Part shown: one piece after another, positions 1-8,928 of the stretch | Layout: each line of letters begins with the position of its first letter | Numbering within the stretch: position 1 is the first letter of the stretch | From: Syntrophorhabdus sp. PtaU1.Bin058 | Lineage (GTDB): Bacteria; Desulfobacterota; Syntrophorhabdia; Syntrophorhabdales; Syntrophorhabdaceae | Reading direction: 5' to 3' | Assembly: GCA_002067975.1 (NCBI GenBank) | Contig: MVRS01000258.1 | Span: forward strand, 1-64,000 | DNA: 64,000 nt | Program-made: the position numbers and the translations under genes | Notes under the pieces: generated by a model | Seen by the model: only the letters and a program-made list of their open reading frames with translations | The model's database searches: none | Told to the model about the DNA's origin: nothing

Positions 1-966
1 CTGGGCGTTATCCGCATTCTGCTTGATATTACTGACCATCTCCTCCATCGAGGACGAGACCTCCTCTGCAGAGGCCGCCTGTTCCGTTGCACCCTGGGAC
101 ATCTGCTGGCTTGAGGCGCTCATCTGCTGGGAACCGGTAGCGACGTTGTCGGCGGCGGACTTGACACCGGCAACGATTACCTTTAGCTTCTCCACCATAT
201 GTTTCATGCCCGCAAGGAGCTGGCCTGCCTCATCGGTGCTGGTCGCCTCGATGCTTACCAGAAGATTGCCTCCGGCAAGCTCATTGGAAACATCGACTGC
301 CTGATTTAACGCCCGGGTAATAACCCTTGCAATAAAAAAGGCAATAATGATAATCAGCACTGCCACGCCGATGGTGGCTATAAGGATCTGATAACGCATC
401 TTTGAGATCTCGGCATTGACATCGTCGATATAGATACCGCTGCCGATAACCCATCCCCATTGAGGAAAAAGTTTTACATAGGAAAGCTTCGGCGACGGTT
501 TGGTTTCGTTCGGTTTCGGCCAGTAGTAATCCACAAAGCCTTCGCCTCTGTCCCTTGCAACCCGCGCCATCTCTGAGAAGAACAACTTGCCGTGGGCGTC
601 CTTGTCGCCTGCACAGTCTTTTCCGTCCATCTCCGGCTTGATCGGGTGCATCAGCATCTTTGCGTTCGTATCCTTGATCCAGAAATACTCGTTCCCGTGG
701 TACCTCAGGTTCTTTACCCCCGCCATGGCCCTTTTCATGGCCTCGTCCTGCTTAAGTTCCCCGGTCTTAACCTTTGCCTCGTTCGAGGCAATGACCCCAT
801 AGGCGACATCGACGACGTTCTTCGTCATGCCTTCCTTTTCTTCCATGAGCTTTTTTTCGACAAGCGGAAGGAAATAGAACATTATCCCCATTGTGATCAG
901 TGCAATAGTGAAGACAGAAATGCTCATGATCTTCGTTGAAATCTTCCAGTTCTTAAATCCTTTCAT
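1..966 (-). CDS. Methyl-accepting chemotaxis protein with Cache sensor, C-terminal end cut off
   Basis: Membrane chemoreceptor that signals to the CheA encoded just downstream of its regulators. The minus-strand frame stays open from an ATG at 964-966 (preceded by a strong AGGAGG) to the window edge, about 322 codons. A membrane helix near residues 12-31 is followed by an extracellular region with a single-Cache-type stretch (motifs YFWIKD and WVIGSGIYIDD), a second membrane helix near residues 192-213, a HAMP linker, and the start of the cytoplasmic coiled coil with methylation-type Gln/Glu/Ala/Ser-rich heptads. The conserved hairpin tip lies beyond the window. It is the last visible gene of the chemosensory operon, 55 bp after cheA. 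The ligand is unknown; Cache domains of this shape often bind small organic acids. Confidence 0.9.
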   Translation of the reverse strand, partial: MKGFKNWKISTKIMSISVFTIALITMGIMFYFLPLVEKKLMEEKEGMTKNVVDVAYGVIASNEAKVKTGELKQDEAMKRAMAGVKNLRYHGNEYFWIKDTNAKMLMHPIKPEMDGKDCAGDKDAHGKLFFSEMARVARDRGEGFVDYYWPKPNETKPSPKLSYVKLFPQWGWVIGSGIYIDDVNAEISKMRYQILIATIGVAVLIIIIAFFIARVITRALNQAVDVSNELAGGNLLVSIEATSTDEAGQLLAGMKHMVEKLKVIVAGVKSAADNVATGSQQMSASSQQMSQGATEQAASAEEVSSSMEEMVSNIKQNADNAQ

Positions 967-1020
967 GTAAAACCTCCTTTTTCATATACATCTGAGGTTT
1001 ACGCCGTTCCAATGTCGTAT

Positions 1021-3147
1021 TCATATGCTCCCTTCACTTCGGCTAACCTGAGACAGTTTAGACACGTCAAGTATCAGCGCCACTGTCCCGTCTCCCAGGA
1101 TCGTTGCGCCTGATACGCTGTCTGCGTTTTTATAAACCCTGCTTAAGGTTTTAATGACCGTCTGGTGTTCACCTATTACCTGATCGACGGCGAACCCTAT
1201 CTTGTTCCCACCAGAGTCCGTCACGACGATCTGCTCAACGTCCGGCACATCCCCTGCAATGTCGAATCGCTCCCTCAGACGGATATACGGAACAGGATGT
1301 CCCCTGAGGTTCACAAAACGGTGTTCCTCACGGCCTGTGTCCTTTGTGTGGTCAAGCTCGATACACTCTTCCACGGAAGAAAGGGGCAATACATAATAAT
1401 CCTTATCGACCTCAACGAGAAGACCCTCTATGATAGCGAGGGTGAGAGGAAGTCTCAGGGTTATTGTAGTGCCGATACCCTTTTCACTCTCAATCCCGAT
1501 TTGCCCGCGAAGGGCATCGATGGTGCGCCTTACCACGTCCATGCCCACACCCCTGCCTGAGATATTCGATACGGTCTTTGCCGTAGAAAAACCCGGGGCA
1601 AATATCAATGCAAAGAGTTCCCTGTTGGAGATCTCGATGTCGGGTGCGATAAGCCCTTTTTCAATCGCCTTTTCCCTGATCCGTGTCCCGTCAAGGCCGG
1701 CCCCGTCATCGGTTATCTCGATATGCACCTGGGCGCCGACATGCCTCGCTGAAAGCTGTATCAGCCCTTTTCTCGTCTTTCCGAGAGATTCCCTCTGGGC
1801 GGGCAGCTCAATGCCGTGATCGATGCTGTTCCTGATGAGGTGCACGAGAGGATCACTGAGCCGTTCAATGACCGTTTTGTCCAGTTCCGTCTCTGCACCT
1901 TCCGTGGTCATCACGATCTCCTTGCCCAGTTCCTTTGAAAGGTCGCGGACAAGACGGGTAAACCTTCCGAATGTTGAACCGATAGGGACCATGCGGATGC
2001 TCATCGTATTGTCTCTTAATTCCCCTGTTAGCCGCTCAACCTCCTCGGCAATAACGACAAGTTCAGGATCAATCTGGGAGTTTGCCTTCTGGGAAAGATG
2101 CGCCTGCACCGTTACCAGTTCCCCCACGAGGTCCACGAGCTTGTCGAGCTTCCCTGCGGCAACGCGGATGCTCAAGGCGGCCTCCTCCCTGGCCTTTTTC
2201 TCACGAACCTCCTTTATCTGTTCCTGCTCGGCAAGTGCCGATACTACCCTGTCCCTTGCAACCACCCCTTTATCAACCAGTATGTCGCCGATGTGCCTCT
2301 GCTCATCAAGGGCCTTTTTCAGATCCTCGCCTTTTATGTCGCCACGCTCAACGAGGATCTCTCCGACCTTTTTATACCCCTCTTCATCAACGGGATCACC
2401 AATCGTTTCGATACGGGTCTCTGCGCTGTCTTCAACAAAGATAAAGACGTCCCTGATCGCGTCTATGCCCTTATCCGTTGTGAGAATGAAATCCCACTCA
2501 ACGTAGCATTGTTCAGGGTTGATCTCCTCCAGCGAGGGGATGGCATTCCGCTGGGCAATAATCCTGCATTCCCCCAGCGCATGAAGCTCCTCAAGAAGGA
2601 AAAGTGGATTCGTGCCTGTTAAAAAGATCCCGGCAGCAGGGGAAAACCTGATACGATATGTCAATAATCCGACAGGTGTATTAGATAACGAAGCCCCCTG
2701 TGTACTCAAAATAGTGGTGGAAGCATTTGAGGAAGGGTTTTGGGTCTTTGTTGCCTTGTGTTCAGAAACAAGCCTGTTAAAATAACCTATAAGTGTTTCT
2801 AACTCCTGTTCACAAGGGGCTTCGTCTGTGGTGGGCGCCTCAAGCAATAACTTTATGTAATCCTTTGCCTTCAGTGTATAATCAATGATCTCTTTTGAAA
2901 CGTGTATCTCCCTGTTGCGGACACGGTCAAAAAACGTTTCAACCTCATGGGTAAAGGCAGCAATCCTGTCAAATCCGAACATTGAGCCTGAGCCCTTGAT
3001 TGTATGTAATGCACGGAATATCTGGCCGATAAGTTCCGTATCGTCAGGAGAACCTTCGAGTTGCAAAAGGGAATCTTCAAGAACCACAAGGAGTTCCCTC
3101 GCCTCTTCTTTATAAATTTCACTCTGTGCATCGACTGTTTTATTCAT
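1021..3147 (-). CDS. cheA: Chemotaxis histidine kinase CheA
   Basis: Sensor kinase that phosphorylates the CheY proteins of this operon. Domains of the 708-residue protein: HPt with phospho-acceptor His48 (ALHTIKGSGS), a P2-like region near 160-245, an unusual insert at about 257-308, dimerisation helices at about 325-375, and an HATPase with N box HLIRNSIDHG (434-443), G1 DDGAG (478-482) and G2 GRGVGMD (529-535). A CheW-like domain follows from about 570 to 700. The insert carries two repeats of the type GEILVERGDI / GDILVDKGVV, which resemble the MshE/GspE N-terminal (c-di-GMP-binding) fold. The ATG overlaps the upstream cheY stop as ATGA, so translation is probably coupled. No separate cheW, cheR or cheB is visible here. 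Confidence 0.96.
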   Translation of the reverse strand: MNKTVDAQSEIYKEEARELLVVLEDSLLQLEGSPDDTELIGQIFRALHTIKGSGSMFGFDRIAAFTHEVETFFDRVRNREIHVSKEIIDYTLKAKDYIKLLLEAPTTDEAPCEQELETLIGYFNRLVSEHKATKTQNPSSNASTTILSTQGASLSNTPVGLLTYRIRFSPAAGIFLTGTNPLFLLEELHALGECRIIAQRNAIPSLEEINPEQCYVEWDFILTTDKGIDAIRDVFIFVEDSAETRIETIGDPVDEEGYKKVGEILVERGDIKGEDLKKALDEQRHIGDILVDKGVVARDRVVSALAEQEQIKEVREKKAREEAALSIRVAAGKLDKLVDLVGELVTVQAHLSQKANSQIDPELVVIAEEVERLTGELRDNTMSIRMVPIGSTFGRFTRLVRDLSKELGKEIVMTTEGAETELDKTVIERLSDPLVHLIRNSIDHGIELPAQRESLGKTRKGLIQLSARHVGAQVHIEITDDGAGLDGTRIREKAIEKGLIAPDIEISNRELFALIFAPGFSTAKTVSNISGRGVGMDVVRRTIDALRGQIGIESEKGIGTTITLRLPLTLAIIEGLLVEVDKDYYVLPLSSVEECIELDHTKDTGREEHRFVNLRGHPVPYIRLRERFDIAGDVPDVEQIVVTDSGGNKIGFAVDQVIGEHQTVIKTLSRVYKNADSVSGATILGDGTVALILDVSKLSQVSRSEGSI

Positions 3148-3509
3148 CCCAGCACCTTCTTTACGACTCCAAGGAGTTGTTCCGGATTGAAGGGTTTTAC
3201 GATCCAGCCCGTTGCACCGGCCTTCTTTCCTTCCTGTTTCTTTGTGTCCTGCGATTCCGTGGTCAGCATAACAATGGGAACGAATTTATAGGTCTCATTG
3301 GACCTGATCGCACGGATGAGACCTATGCCGTCAAGGTTGGGCATGTTAAGGTCGGTGATGACCATGTTGACATGAGACCCGTTCAGTTTGCCCAGGGCAT
3401 CCCGGCCGTCACTGGCTTCCACCACGTCATACCCGGCGTTCTTCAGGGTGAAGCTCACCATCTGGCGGACGCTTACCGAGTCGTCAACGGTCATGATACA
3501 CTTAGCCAT
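3144..3509 (-). CDS. cheY: CheY-like single-domain response regulator
   Basis: Phospho-receiver protein of 121 residues with no output domain, expected to carry the phosphate from CheA to a motor or other target. The acidic pair Asp9/Asp10, phospho-acceptor Asp53 (VITDLNMPNLDG), Thr83 (VMLTTES) and Lys105 (WIVKPF) are all present, so it should be phosphorylatable. It sits between the STAS gene (8-bp overlap upstream) and cheA (4-bp overlap downstream), making it the likely direct partner of this kinase. A second, different CheY lies at the start of the operon. Confidence 0.95.
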   Translation of the reverse strand: MAKCIMTVDDSVSVRQMVSFTLKNAGYDVVEASDGRDALGKLNGSHVNMVITDLNMPNLDGIGLIRAIRSNETYKFVPIVMLTTESQDTKKQEGKKAGATGWIVKPFNPEQLLGVVKKVLG

Positions 3510-3858
3510 CTGTCCTCCTCGTCATCGGGCATGCATTATTCCCGCTATGACCGCAGGTCTTTAAACAGTAAAAACCGGCCTGTTCAAGGACGCGGGTTAC
3601 CGTCTCCGGCAATGCCGCATCGAGGATCAATTGCTTGTTCGTTGCGAATGCTGTCTTTTGTGCTGCACAAAAGATCTGGATACAGGGAAGATCGAGGATG
3701 TCTATATCTTCGAGGTGCACCTTGACGGTCCGGCGTCCATCAAGGGCGTTGCGGAGGATCTCCCGGATCTCACCGGCAGACCGGATAGTCAACTCGCCCC
3801 GGAATGTGACATCCGCTGTCTCTGTCCCTTCCTGCACTGAATAGTTCATCATGTTCAT
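3502..3858 (-). CDS. STAS-domain protein in a chemosensory operon
   Basis: Single STAS domain of 118 residues, the fold of anti-sigma-factor antagonists. The N-terminal strands (VTFRGELTIRSAGEIREIL) and the helix after the loop (IQIFCAAQKTAF) fit the family. At the position of the usual phosphorylated serine (DSSGL) this protein reads DLPCIQ, so the classical Ser switch appears absent. STAS proteins in chemosensory operons often have this form and may act as docking or adaptor proteins; that role is inferred. Three Met codons (1, 3, 4) could each be the start. It overlaps cheY by 8 bp. The short tail (about residues 100-118) contains two Cys and is not part of the fold. Confidence 0.85.
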   Translation of the reverse strand: MNMMNYSVQEGTETADVTFRGELTIRSAGEIREILRNALDGRRTVKVHLEDIDILDLPCIQIFCAAQKTAFATNKQLILDAALPETVTRVLEQAGFYCLKTCGHSGNNACPMTRRTDG

Positions 3859-3897
3859 GTCTATACTCCATCATTCCCCTTTTATAGTTACGTGGAC

Positions 3898-5742
3898 CTA
3901 AAACAACTCCACGTTATCACCATAGTCATAATCATTTGCAATATCCGTGCCCGGAGTTTTGCCAGCGGAACCCTTAACCCCTGCCTTCTGTGCCTTCACC
4001 TTTTTCAGATCAATGACCTTGGAACTTTCGTAGGTTTCATGGATATCGTACTCACTCTGCATGGTATAGTGCTGTTTGAGGTTGACGAGCACATCCTTCC
4101 TGTTATGCATATCATCGACCGGGACAAGCTGCCGTGATTCACCGATCATGTTATGGAGGATGGGCATAATCCCGGCGAGCGTCTCCTCAAACTGTCTGTG
4201 GATGGTAATCCCGGCCACACTATCCTGTATGTCGCGGGCGAGCGCCTGGCATGCCCGGTCAATCTTCCCGAGGAGATGGAGGATGTCGTCGTGAACATTG
4301 TGCAGGCTGACCAGCAGTCTTTTAAGGCCCTCTGCCGTGTCATCGACCTCGCGCGACCTTTCATTGGCATCGGCGCACATGTCTTCGTGTAACTTTCCGG
4401 TCTTTGACACGATCCCCCTCAGCATGTTCGATATTGCCGTTTTCTGGGCGCTTGCTTCGATCGACAGCTTTTGTGTCGCCTCGGCAATGACCCCCAGGGG
4501 CGCCCCCTCATCACCTGTATGGGCTGCCTTGATGCGGGCATTGACGGCGATCAACTCGATCTCCCCGCCGATCTCCTCGATATCGTCAACGAACTCGGAC
4601 ATCGCATTGACGGTGGCGAGAAGGCTGTCGATTGCGCCGCTAAGCTCCTGGCTTGCCCTTGCGTTATCCTGTAACGACGATATGACCCGTGATATACCGG
4701 ACTCCACATTGGTAAAAAACGATGAGGCTGCAAGGTCGGCCGTCCCCGTCACTTCCTTTGCCTGCTCAGATATCCCTACAACGCCGGTTACTATGCCGCT
4801 TAAGCTGTCCTTGATATTCTCAACGGCGCTTACGAATTTATTCCGCGCGTCGTTCATCTGTACAGATTGCAATTCCGAAAGGTCCCCTGTTTCAATAACG
4901 ATCTTTTTTATTGTTTCATCTGCCCGGGGCGATAGGTCCTCCTTGCCCTTGCATTCCGACTCAAGGTAACGGATAAGGCTCTCCAGTGCAGCAGCCACAT
5001 GCTCAAGCTGCTGGCGCGTAATATCATGAAACTGCATACTCATGACGACCTTCCCGATATTATCGGAGATAACCGTAAGCCTCTCCGATATCTCTCCGGC
5101 TGCCCTCGAGGAGCGCTCATGTTTGGCGGCCAGCGTCGAAAGACCAGACTGTATACCACTGAAGATATCGCCTACCTGGGAATGTTGTCTCTCCTTCATA
5201 AAATACATACGTGACAAGGTCTGTTCTATGATATTGCACAGGGCCCCGGCATTGTCGGAAATGTTCTTACATTTTTCGTGAATGAGTATTGAGAGCTTTT
5301 CAACATCATCGGCAAGGGTTGAAAAACCGTTATTATTGTTTAGCTGGGCGCTCTCTATCTTCGTCGAGATGCTCAGTATCTTCAGTTTCATTATTATCTT
5401 TTTAAAACTCTCCAACGGTGCCCTGGAGGCATGGACCATCCCCTGAACATCATCCAGCGTTCGAAGGCTCCCCTTGAATGCCGCATCCGTCTGTTCAAGG
5501 TACGCGTTCATTCGGTTCAGTATATTTTCCAGGTCGCCCGTGGTACCGGTCATTCCCTCCCCGAGCATAGCGTCCAACAGCGAGGACGCCAATCCGGAGA
5601 TGTCCCCTGACCGGTTGTAGAAATCATTGAGACGCGAGCCTATGGACAGGAACTGGTCTTCGGTCTGTTTTGTGAGAAAGTTCAGGGCAGAGATGACCTC
5701 CTCCAGATTACCGTGCCATTGTGCGTAAGGGATAGTCTCCAT
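3898..5742 (-). CDS. Soluble MCP-like coiled-coil protein with a CheZ-like motif
   Basis: Protein of 614 residues, mostly predicted coiled coil, with no membrane segment or signal peptide. Two regions resemble the MCP signalling hairpin: one near 118-152 (ILSISTKIESAQL, then DDVEKLS) and one near 392-430 (IELIAVNARIKAAHTG, then IAEATQKLS). Between them, residues 236-249 read MQFHDITRQQLEHV; Asp240 and Gln244 have the D-x-x-x-Q spacing of the CheZ phosphatase site. A related but degenerate stretch (GITIHRQFEE) occurs near 511-520. The C-terminal 50 residues are polar and end in DNVELF. It lies between cheX and the STAS gene. It probably acts as a cytoplasmic signalling scaffold, perhaps with phosphatase activity; the second part is inference. 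Confidence 0.75.
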   Translation of the reverse strand: METIPYAQWHGNLEEVISALNFLTKQTEDQFLSIGSRLNDFYNRSGDISGLASSLLDAMLGEGMTGTTGDLENILNRMNAYLEQTDAAFKGSLRTLDDVQGMVHASRAPLESFKKIIMKLKILSISTKIESAQLNNNNGFSTLADDVEKLSILIHEKCKNISDNAGALCNIIEQTLSRMYFMKERQHSQVGDIFSGIQSGLSTLAAKHERSSRAAGEISERLTVISDNIGKVVMSMQFHDITRQQLEHVAAALESLIRYLESECKGKEDLSPRADETIKKIVIETGDLSELQSVQMNDARNKFVSAVENIKDSLSGIVTGVVGISEQAKEVTGTADLAASSFFTNVESGISRVISSLQDNARASQELSGAIDSLLATVNAMSEFVDDIEEIGGEIELIAVNARIKAAHTGDEGAPLGVIAEATQKLSIEASAQKTAISNMLRGIVSKTGKLHEDMCADANERSREVDDTAEGLKRLLVSLHNVHDDILHLLGKIDRACQALARDIQDSVAGITIHRQFEETLAGIMPILHNMIGESRQLVPVDDMHNRKDVLVNLKQHYTMQSEYDIHETYESSKVIDLKKVKAQKAGVKGSAGKTPGTDIANDYDYGDNVELF

Positions 5743-5771
5743 ACGTTATTTATCGTTTGGGTCAGGAAAAA

Positions 5772-5801
5772 CTTAACGTTAAATTATTAAACGCTTAACG
5801 T
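5772..5801 (-). promoter_or_regulatory. Direct repeat upstream of the MCP-like gene
   Basis: CTTAACGT occurs at 5772-5779 and again at 5794-5801, 22 bp apart (about two helical turns), in the AT-rich 183-bp gap between cheX and the MCP-like gene. The first copy continues as the palindrome TTAACGTTAA. This is the longest gap inside the chemosensory operon and is a plausible internal promoter/operator. No clear -35/-10 pair was identified. Confidence 0.3.
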
Positions 5802-5925
5802 AACATAACAAAAGAATTGGGGGATGGTTCATCCTGAAATATACCGACAGGGCCGGGTATACCCGAATTCATGAAAAATACCGTCATCTTGATCTAAAAC
5901 AGTGGCTCAGTATTGAAATCCCGTA

Positions 5926-6405
5926 TTATTCAAAGGAAAAATCAAGGAACATGATCTCGTTATCGCCGTTATTCACGGAGAAATTAAACGGCAGCGAAAC
6001 GATCGGTATCCTGGTAATGAAATTCATCTCCACGTTCTTGCCGACAACGACCATCGGTATTGCCGCCTTGAGGTTTATACCGGCCTTCTCGAACTCACTC
6101 CTTGCCGCACCGGATATGATGTTCGTCAATTCCCCAACGGAATCTACCACATCAGGCGTAATGGAGCTGCATTCGTCTCCTATCAGGGTCTTAAAGACAA
6201 AGAGCGCGCCCTTATCTCTGAAACTGATGCAGAGCGTCCCTTTCTTGTCGCCGACAAGCCCCATTATACCTGTGACGTCCCCGGAGGTTGTCCTCACGTC
6301 TTTCAGGTCCGGCTTGCCCATCATCAGTTCTATGCCGAGCATGGTTTTAAAAACATTCTTTGCAGCCAAAATAAAAGGGTTTATATACTTGACATCCATT
6401 GTCAT
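5926..6405 (-). CDS. cheX: CheX-family CheY-P phosphatase
   Basis: Chemotaxis phosphatase of the CheX/CheC/FliY superfamily, expected to dephosphorylate CheY-P. The helix GELTNIISGAARSEF supplies the E-x-x-N signature (Glu and Asn) that inserts into the CheY active site. The rest follows the CheX pattern: INPF near the N-terminus, GIMGLVGDKKGTLCISF in the middle. I place the start at the ATG at 6403-6405 because GGAGG lies five bases before it; an upstream ATG at 6417 has no good ribosome site and would place this GGAGG inside the coding region. It follows cheY and precedes the MCP-like protein. Confidence 0.88.
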   Translation of the reverse strand: MTMDVKYINPFILAAKNVFKTMLGIELMMGKPDLKDVRTTSGDVTGIMGLVGDKKGTLCISFRDKGALFVFKTLIGDECSSITPDVVDSVGELTNIISGAARSEFEKAGINLKAAIPMVVVGKNVEMNFITRIPIVSLPFNFSVNNGDNEIMFLDFSFE

Positions 6406-6423
6406 CATGTCCTCCATTGGTCA

Positions 6424-6798
6424 TTATTGTGCCGCGCGGGCCTTCGCTTTATCGATAGCGTCTCTCAGTTTTTCAGGGGTAAAGGGTTTAACGATATAAT
6501 TATCAACCCCTGATTTAATTGCCTCCATGATATTGTCTTTCTGTGCCTCTGCAGTTACCATAATGAAAGGGATCTTCTTTATCGCATCATCCTGTTTGCA
6601 GGCCTTCAGGAATTCGATTCCGGTCATTTCGGGCATGATCCAATCGCTGATAATAAGATCGACGGTATCGCCCTTGAGAACCGTAAGGGCATGTTTTCCG
6701 TTTTCCGCCTCCAGGACACTCTCAACGTTGATCTGCTTCAATACGTTCTTGATGATCTTTCTCATCGTCGCAAAGTCATCAACCACAAGGACTTTCAT
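6424..6798 (-). CDS. cheY: CheY-like response regulator, first gene of the chemosensory operon
   Basis: Receiver-only protein of 124 residues. Asp7/Asp8, phospho-acceptor Asp52 (IISDWIMPEMTG), Thr82 (IMVTAEA) and Lys104 (YIVKPF) are intact. The DWxMP form around the acceptor is closer to flagellar-motor CheY than is the second CheY of this operon, so the two may have different targets; one may serve as a phosphate sink. The gene is followed after a few bases by cheX, a common arrangement. A good ribosome site (GGAGGTTTT) precedes the ATG. Confidence 0.93.
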   Translation of the reverse strand: MKVLVVDDFATMRKIIKNVLKQINVESVLEAENGKHALTVLKGDTVDLIISDWIMPEMTGIEFLKACKQDDAIKKIPFIMVTAEAQKDNIMEAIKSGVDNYIVKPFTPEKLRDAIDKAKARAAQ

Positions 6799-6904
6799 AT
6801 AAAACCTCCGTATCTATATAATGGCTGTCCGATATGTACACAAAACTATTATCGAGCATGTCCGAAGAAACTTAATAAATTTCCGTAAAATTCTGTTAAA
6901 ATCC

Positions 6905-6950
6905 GTTCAATGTTCAATGTTTGAAAAAAACCGATACTTGATGCTGGATG
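6905..6950. repeat. Short heptamer repeats upstream of cheY
   Basis: Within the 389-bp gene-free gap 6799-7187. GTTCAAT occurs twice in tandem at 6905-6918 followed by GTTTGAA, and CTTGATG, CTGGATG lie at 6937-6950. The first set is the reverse complement of the ATTGAAC/GTTGAAC units at 7061-7088, so the two arrays can be read as arms of a large imperfect inverted repeat. The remaining sequence (6951-7060) shows no gene. Confidence 0.55.
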
Positions 6951-7060
6951 AGATACGCGAGCTGCGAGGAAAGAAAAAGCAGACTCCTCTGCGGGCTCGA
7001 GTCACGCTTTAGGCATGACGGGCGTGAGACAAAATTTTCTGCTTTTGTATTTGTCTTAAC

Positions 7061-7177
7061 GTTGAACGTAGAACATTGAACGTTGAACAGGTTTTGTCCC
7101 TCGCCTCACGCCGAACGCGTTACGCCGAACGTTTTTCATGGAATATCGATCTACGATATACGAAATACTATATACGG
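7061..7177. repeat. Three adjacent 7-bp-period arrays
   Basis: Three arrays of different sequence but the same period. 7061-7088: four units (GTTGAAC, GTAGAAC, ATTGAAC, GTTGAAC). 7108-7131: ACGCCGA, ACGCGTT, ACGCCGA plus a partial unit. 7147-7177: CGATCTA, CGATATA, CGAAATA, CTATATA plus CGG. The last one ends 10 bp from the stop codon of the DUF1445 gene. Same class of element as those listed elsewhere in the window. Confidence 0.85.
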
Positions 7178-7187
7178 TTTCTGCGGC

Positions 7188-7985
7188 TTACCGGTTTGCC
7201 AGTTCCTCGTTGAGGATGTCGGTGATGAACATGTGCCCGGGGGCGTGGGTAATACAGATATCCGGTTTTGCATTCATCACCGCGACCTGGGGCGTCACCC
7301 CGCAGGCCCAGAAGAGCGGGACTTCATCTTTCTTTATGGTCACTGCTTCTCCGAAATCCGGTCGCTTGATGTCCCGGATCCCGATTGCTGCCGGGTCCCC
7401 GATATGGACCGGGCTGCCGTGGACCGCTGCGTATCGCGAGGTGATCCGTACGGCAGGTACGATCCTGTCTGCAGGGACCGGCCTCATGGATACAACGAGC
7501 GTCCCCCTGAAGATACCGGCAGTGTTGCAGGGGATATTCGTGCTGTACATGGGGACATTCCTCTCTTCCTCGATGTGACGGACAGGGACCCTTTCCCTGA
7601 TAAGGGCCTCTTCGAAGGAAAAACTGCAGCCGATGAGGAACGTGACGAAATCCTCCTGCCAGAGCCCCTTTATCCCGGGGACGGTCTCCTCCAGTTTCCC
7701 CTTTCTGTAAATATTATACAGGGGAAGATCGGTCCGGATATCGGCCTCTGATGACAAAAAGACGGTTGTAAACCGACCCGGTTCCAGCACCTCAAGGAGC
7801 GGACACGGCCCTGGATTCCTCTGGCAGAACAGGAGGAAATCAAAGGCATACCTCTGCGGCAGCACGACAAGATTGGCCTGCGCATAGCCGGGGGCAAGCC
7901 CGGCAGTCGGTTTTCTCCACCGACCCTTCCGGATCATAGCCCTGACCTTTTTCGGATCATCGTACTTCATCGTCGTTCTTCTCAT
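7188..7985 (-). CDS. DUF1445 / YcsI-type putative hydro-lyase (D-glutamate cyclase-like)
   Basis: Protein of 265 residues, full length for the DUF1445 (UPF0317, YcsI) family. Typical segments are PTAGLAPGYAQANLVVLP near the N-terminus, FLIGCSFSFEEAL in the middle and FWACGVTPQ, then ITHAPGHMFITD near the C-terminus. The mammalian relative DGLUCY has a domain of this family that interconverts D-glutamate and 5-oxo-D-proline; bacterial members are commonly next to 5-oxoprolinase genes, as here. It lies 238 bp downstream of livF on the same strand, so it may be the last gene of the pxp-liv operon or have its own promoter. The start is supported by AAGGTGAAGG just upstream. Substrate is inferred from family and context only. 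Confidence 0.82.
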   Translation of the reverse strand: MRRTTMKYDDPKKVRAMIRKGRWRKPTAGLAPGYAQANLVVLPQRYAFDFLLFCQRNPGPCPLLEVLEPGRFTTVFLSSEADIRTDLPLYNIYRKGKLEETVPGIKGLWQEDFVTFLIGCSFSFEEALIRERVPVRHIEEERNVPMYSTNIPCNTAGIFRGTLVVSMRPVPADRIVPAVRITSRYAAVHGSPVHIGDPAAIGIRDIKRPDFGEAVTIKKDEVPLFWACGVTPQVAVMNAKPDICITHAPGHMFITDILNEELANR

Positions 7986-8004
7986 ACCTTCACCTTTTTA
8001 AGGC

Positions 8005-8039
8005 AGCAGAGAGCTAAGAGCGGAGAGCAGAGAGTGAAT
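8005..8039. repeat. 7-bp-period array (AGCNNAG type)
   Basis: Five contiguous units: AGCAGAG, AGCTAAG, AGCGGAG, AGCAGAG, AGTGAAT. Located just upstream of the DUF1445 gene. A sister array with three matching units is at 34674-34701. Confidence 0.85.
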
Positions 8040-8172
8040 GCTCGTCGCTGGATATGTAATCAGCATGGCACATAGCGTGACAACCGTAAGTCATCGTGAG
8101 AAACTTCATTCTTTATCGTCATCGCGAGTAGTGTAAGCGATGTGGCGATCCCAGGGTATAATCTGTTGAATT

Positions 8173-8204
8173 CGATATACGATATACGAACTACGATATA
8201 CGAT
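8173..8204. repeat. 7-bp-period array (CGATATA type)
   Basis: Units CGATATA, CGATATA, CGAACTA, CGATATA then CGAT. It ends 19 bp from the livF stop codon. A degenerate CATCGCGA...GGCGATCC repeat, of the widespread CATTGCGA type, precedes it at about 8119-8153. The same CGATATA units recur at 7147, 27999, 48999 and 53175. Confidence 0.9.
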
Positions 8205-8223
8205 CTTCATGAGCTGCTTCTCA

Positions 8224-8911
<688 letters not shown>

Positions 8912-8928
<17 letters not shown>

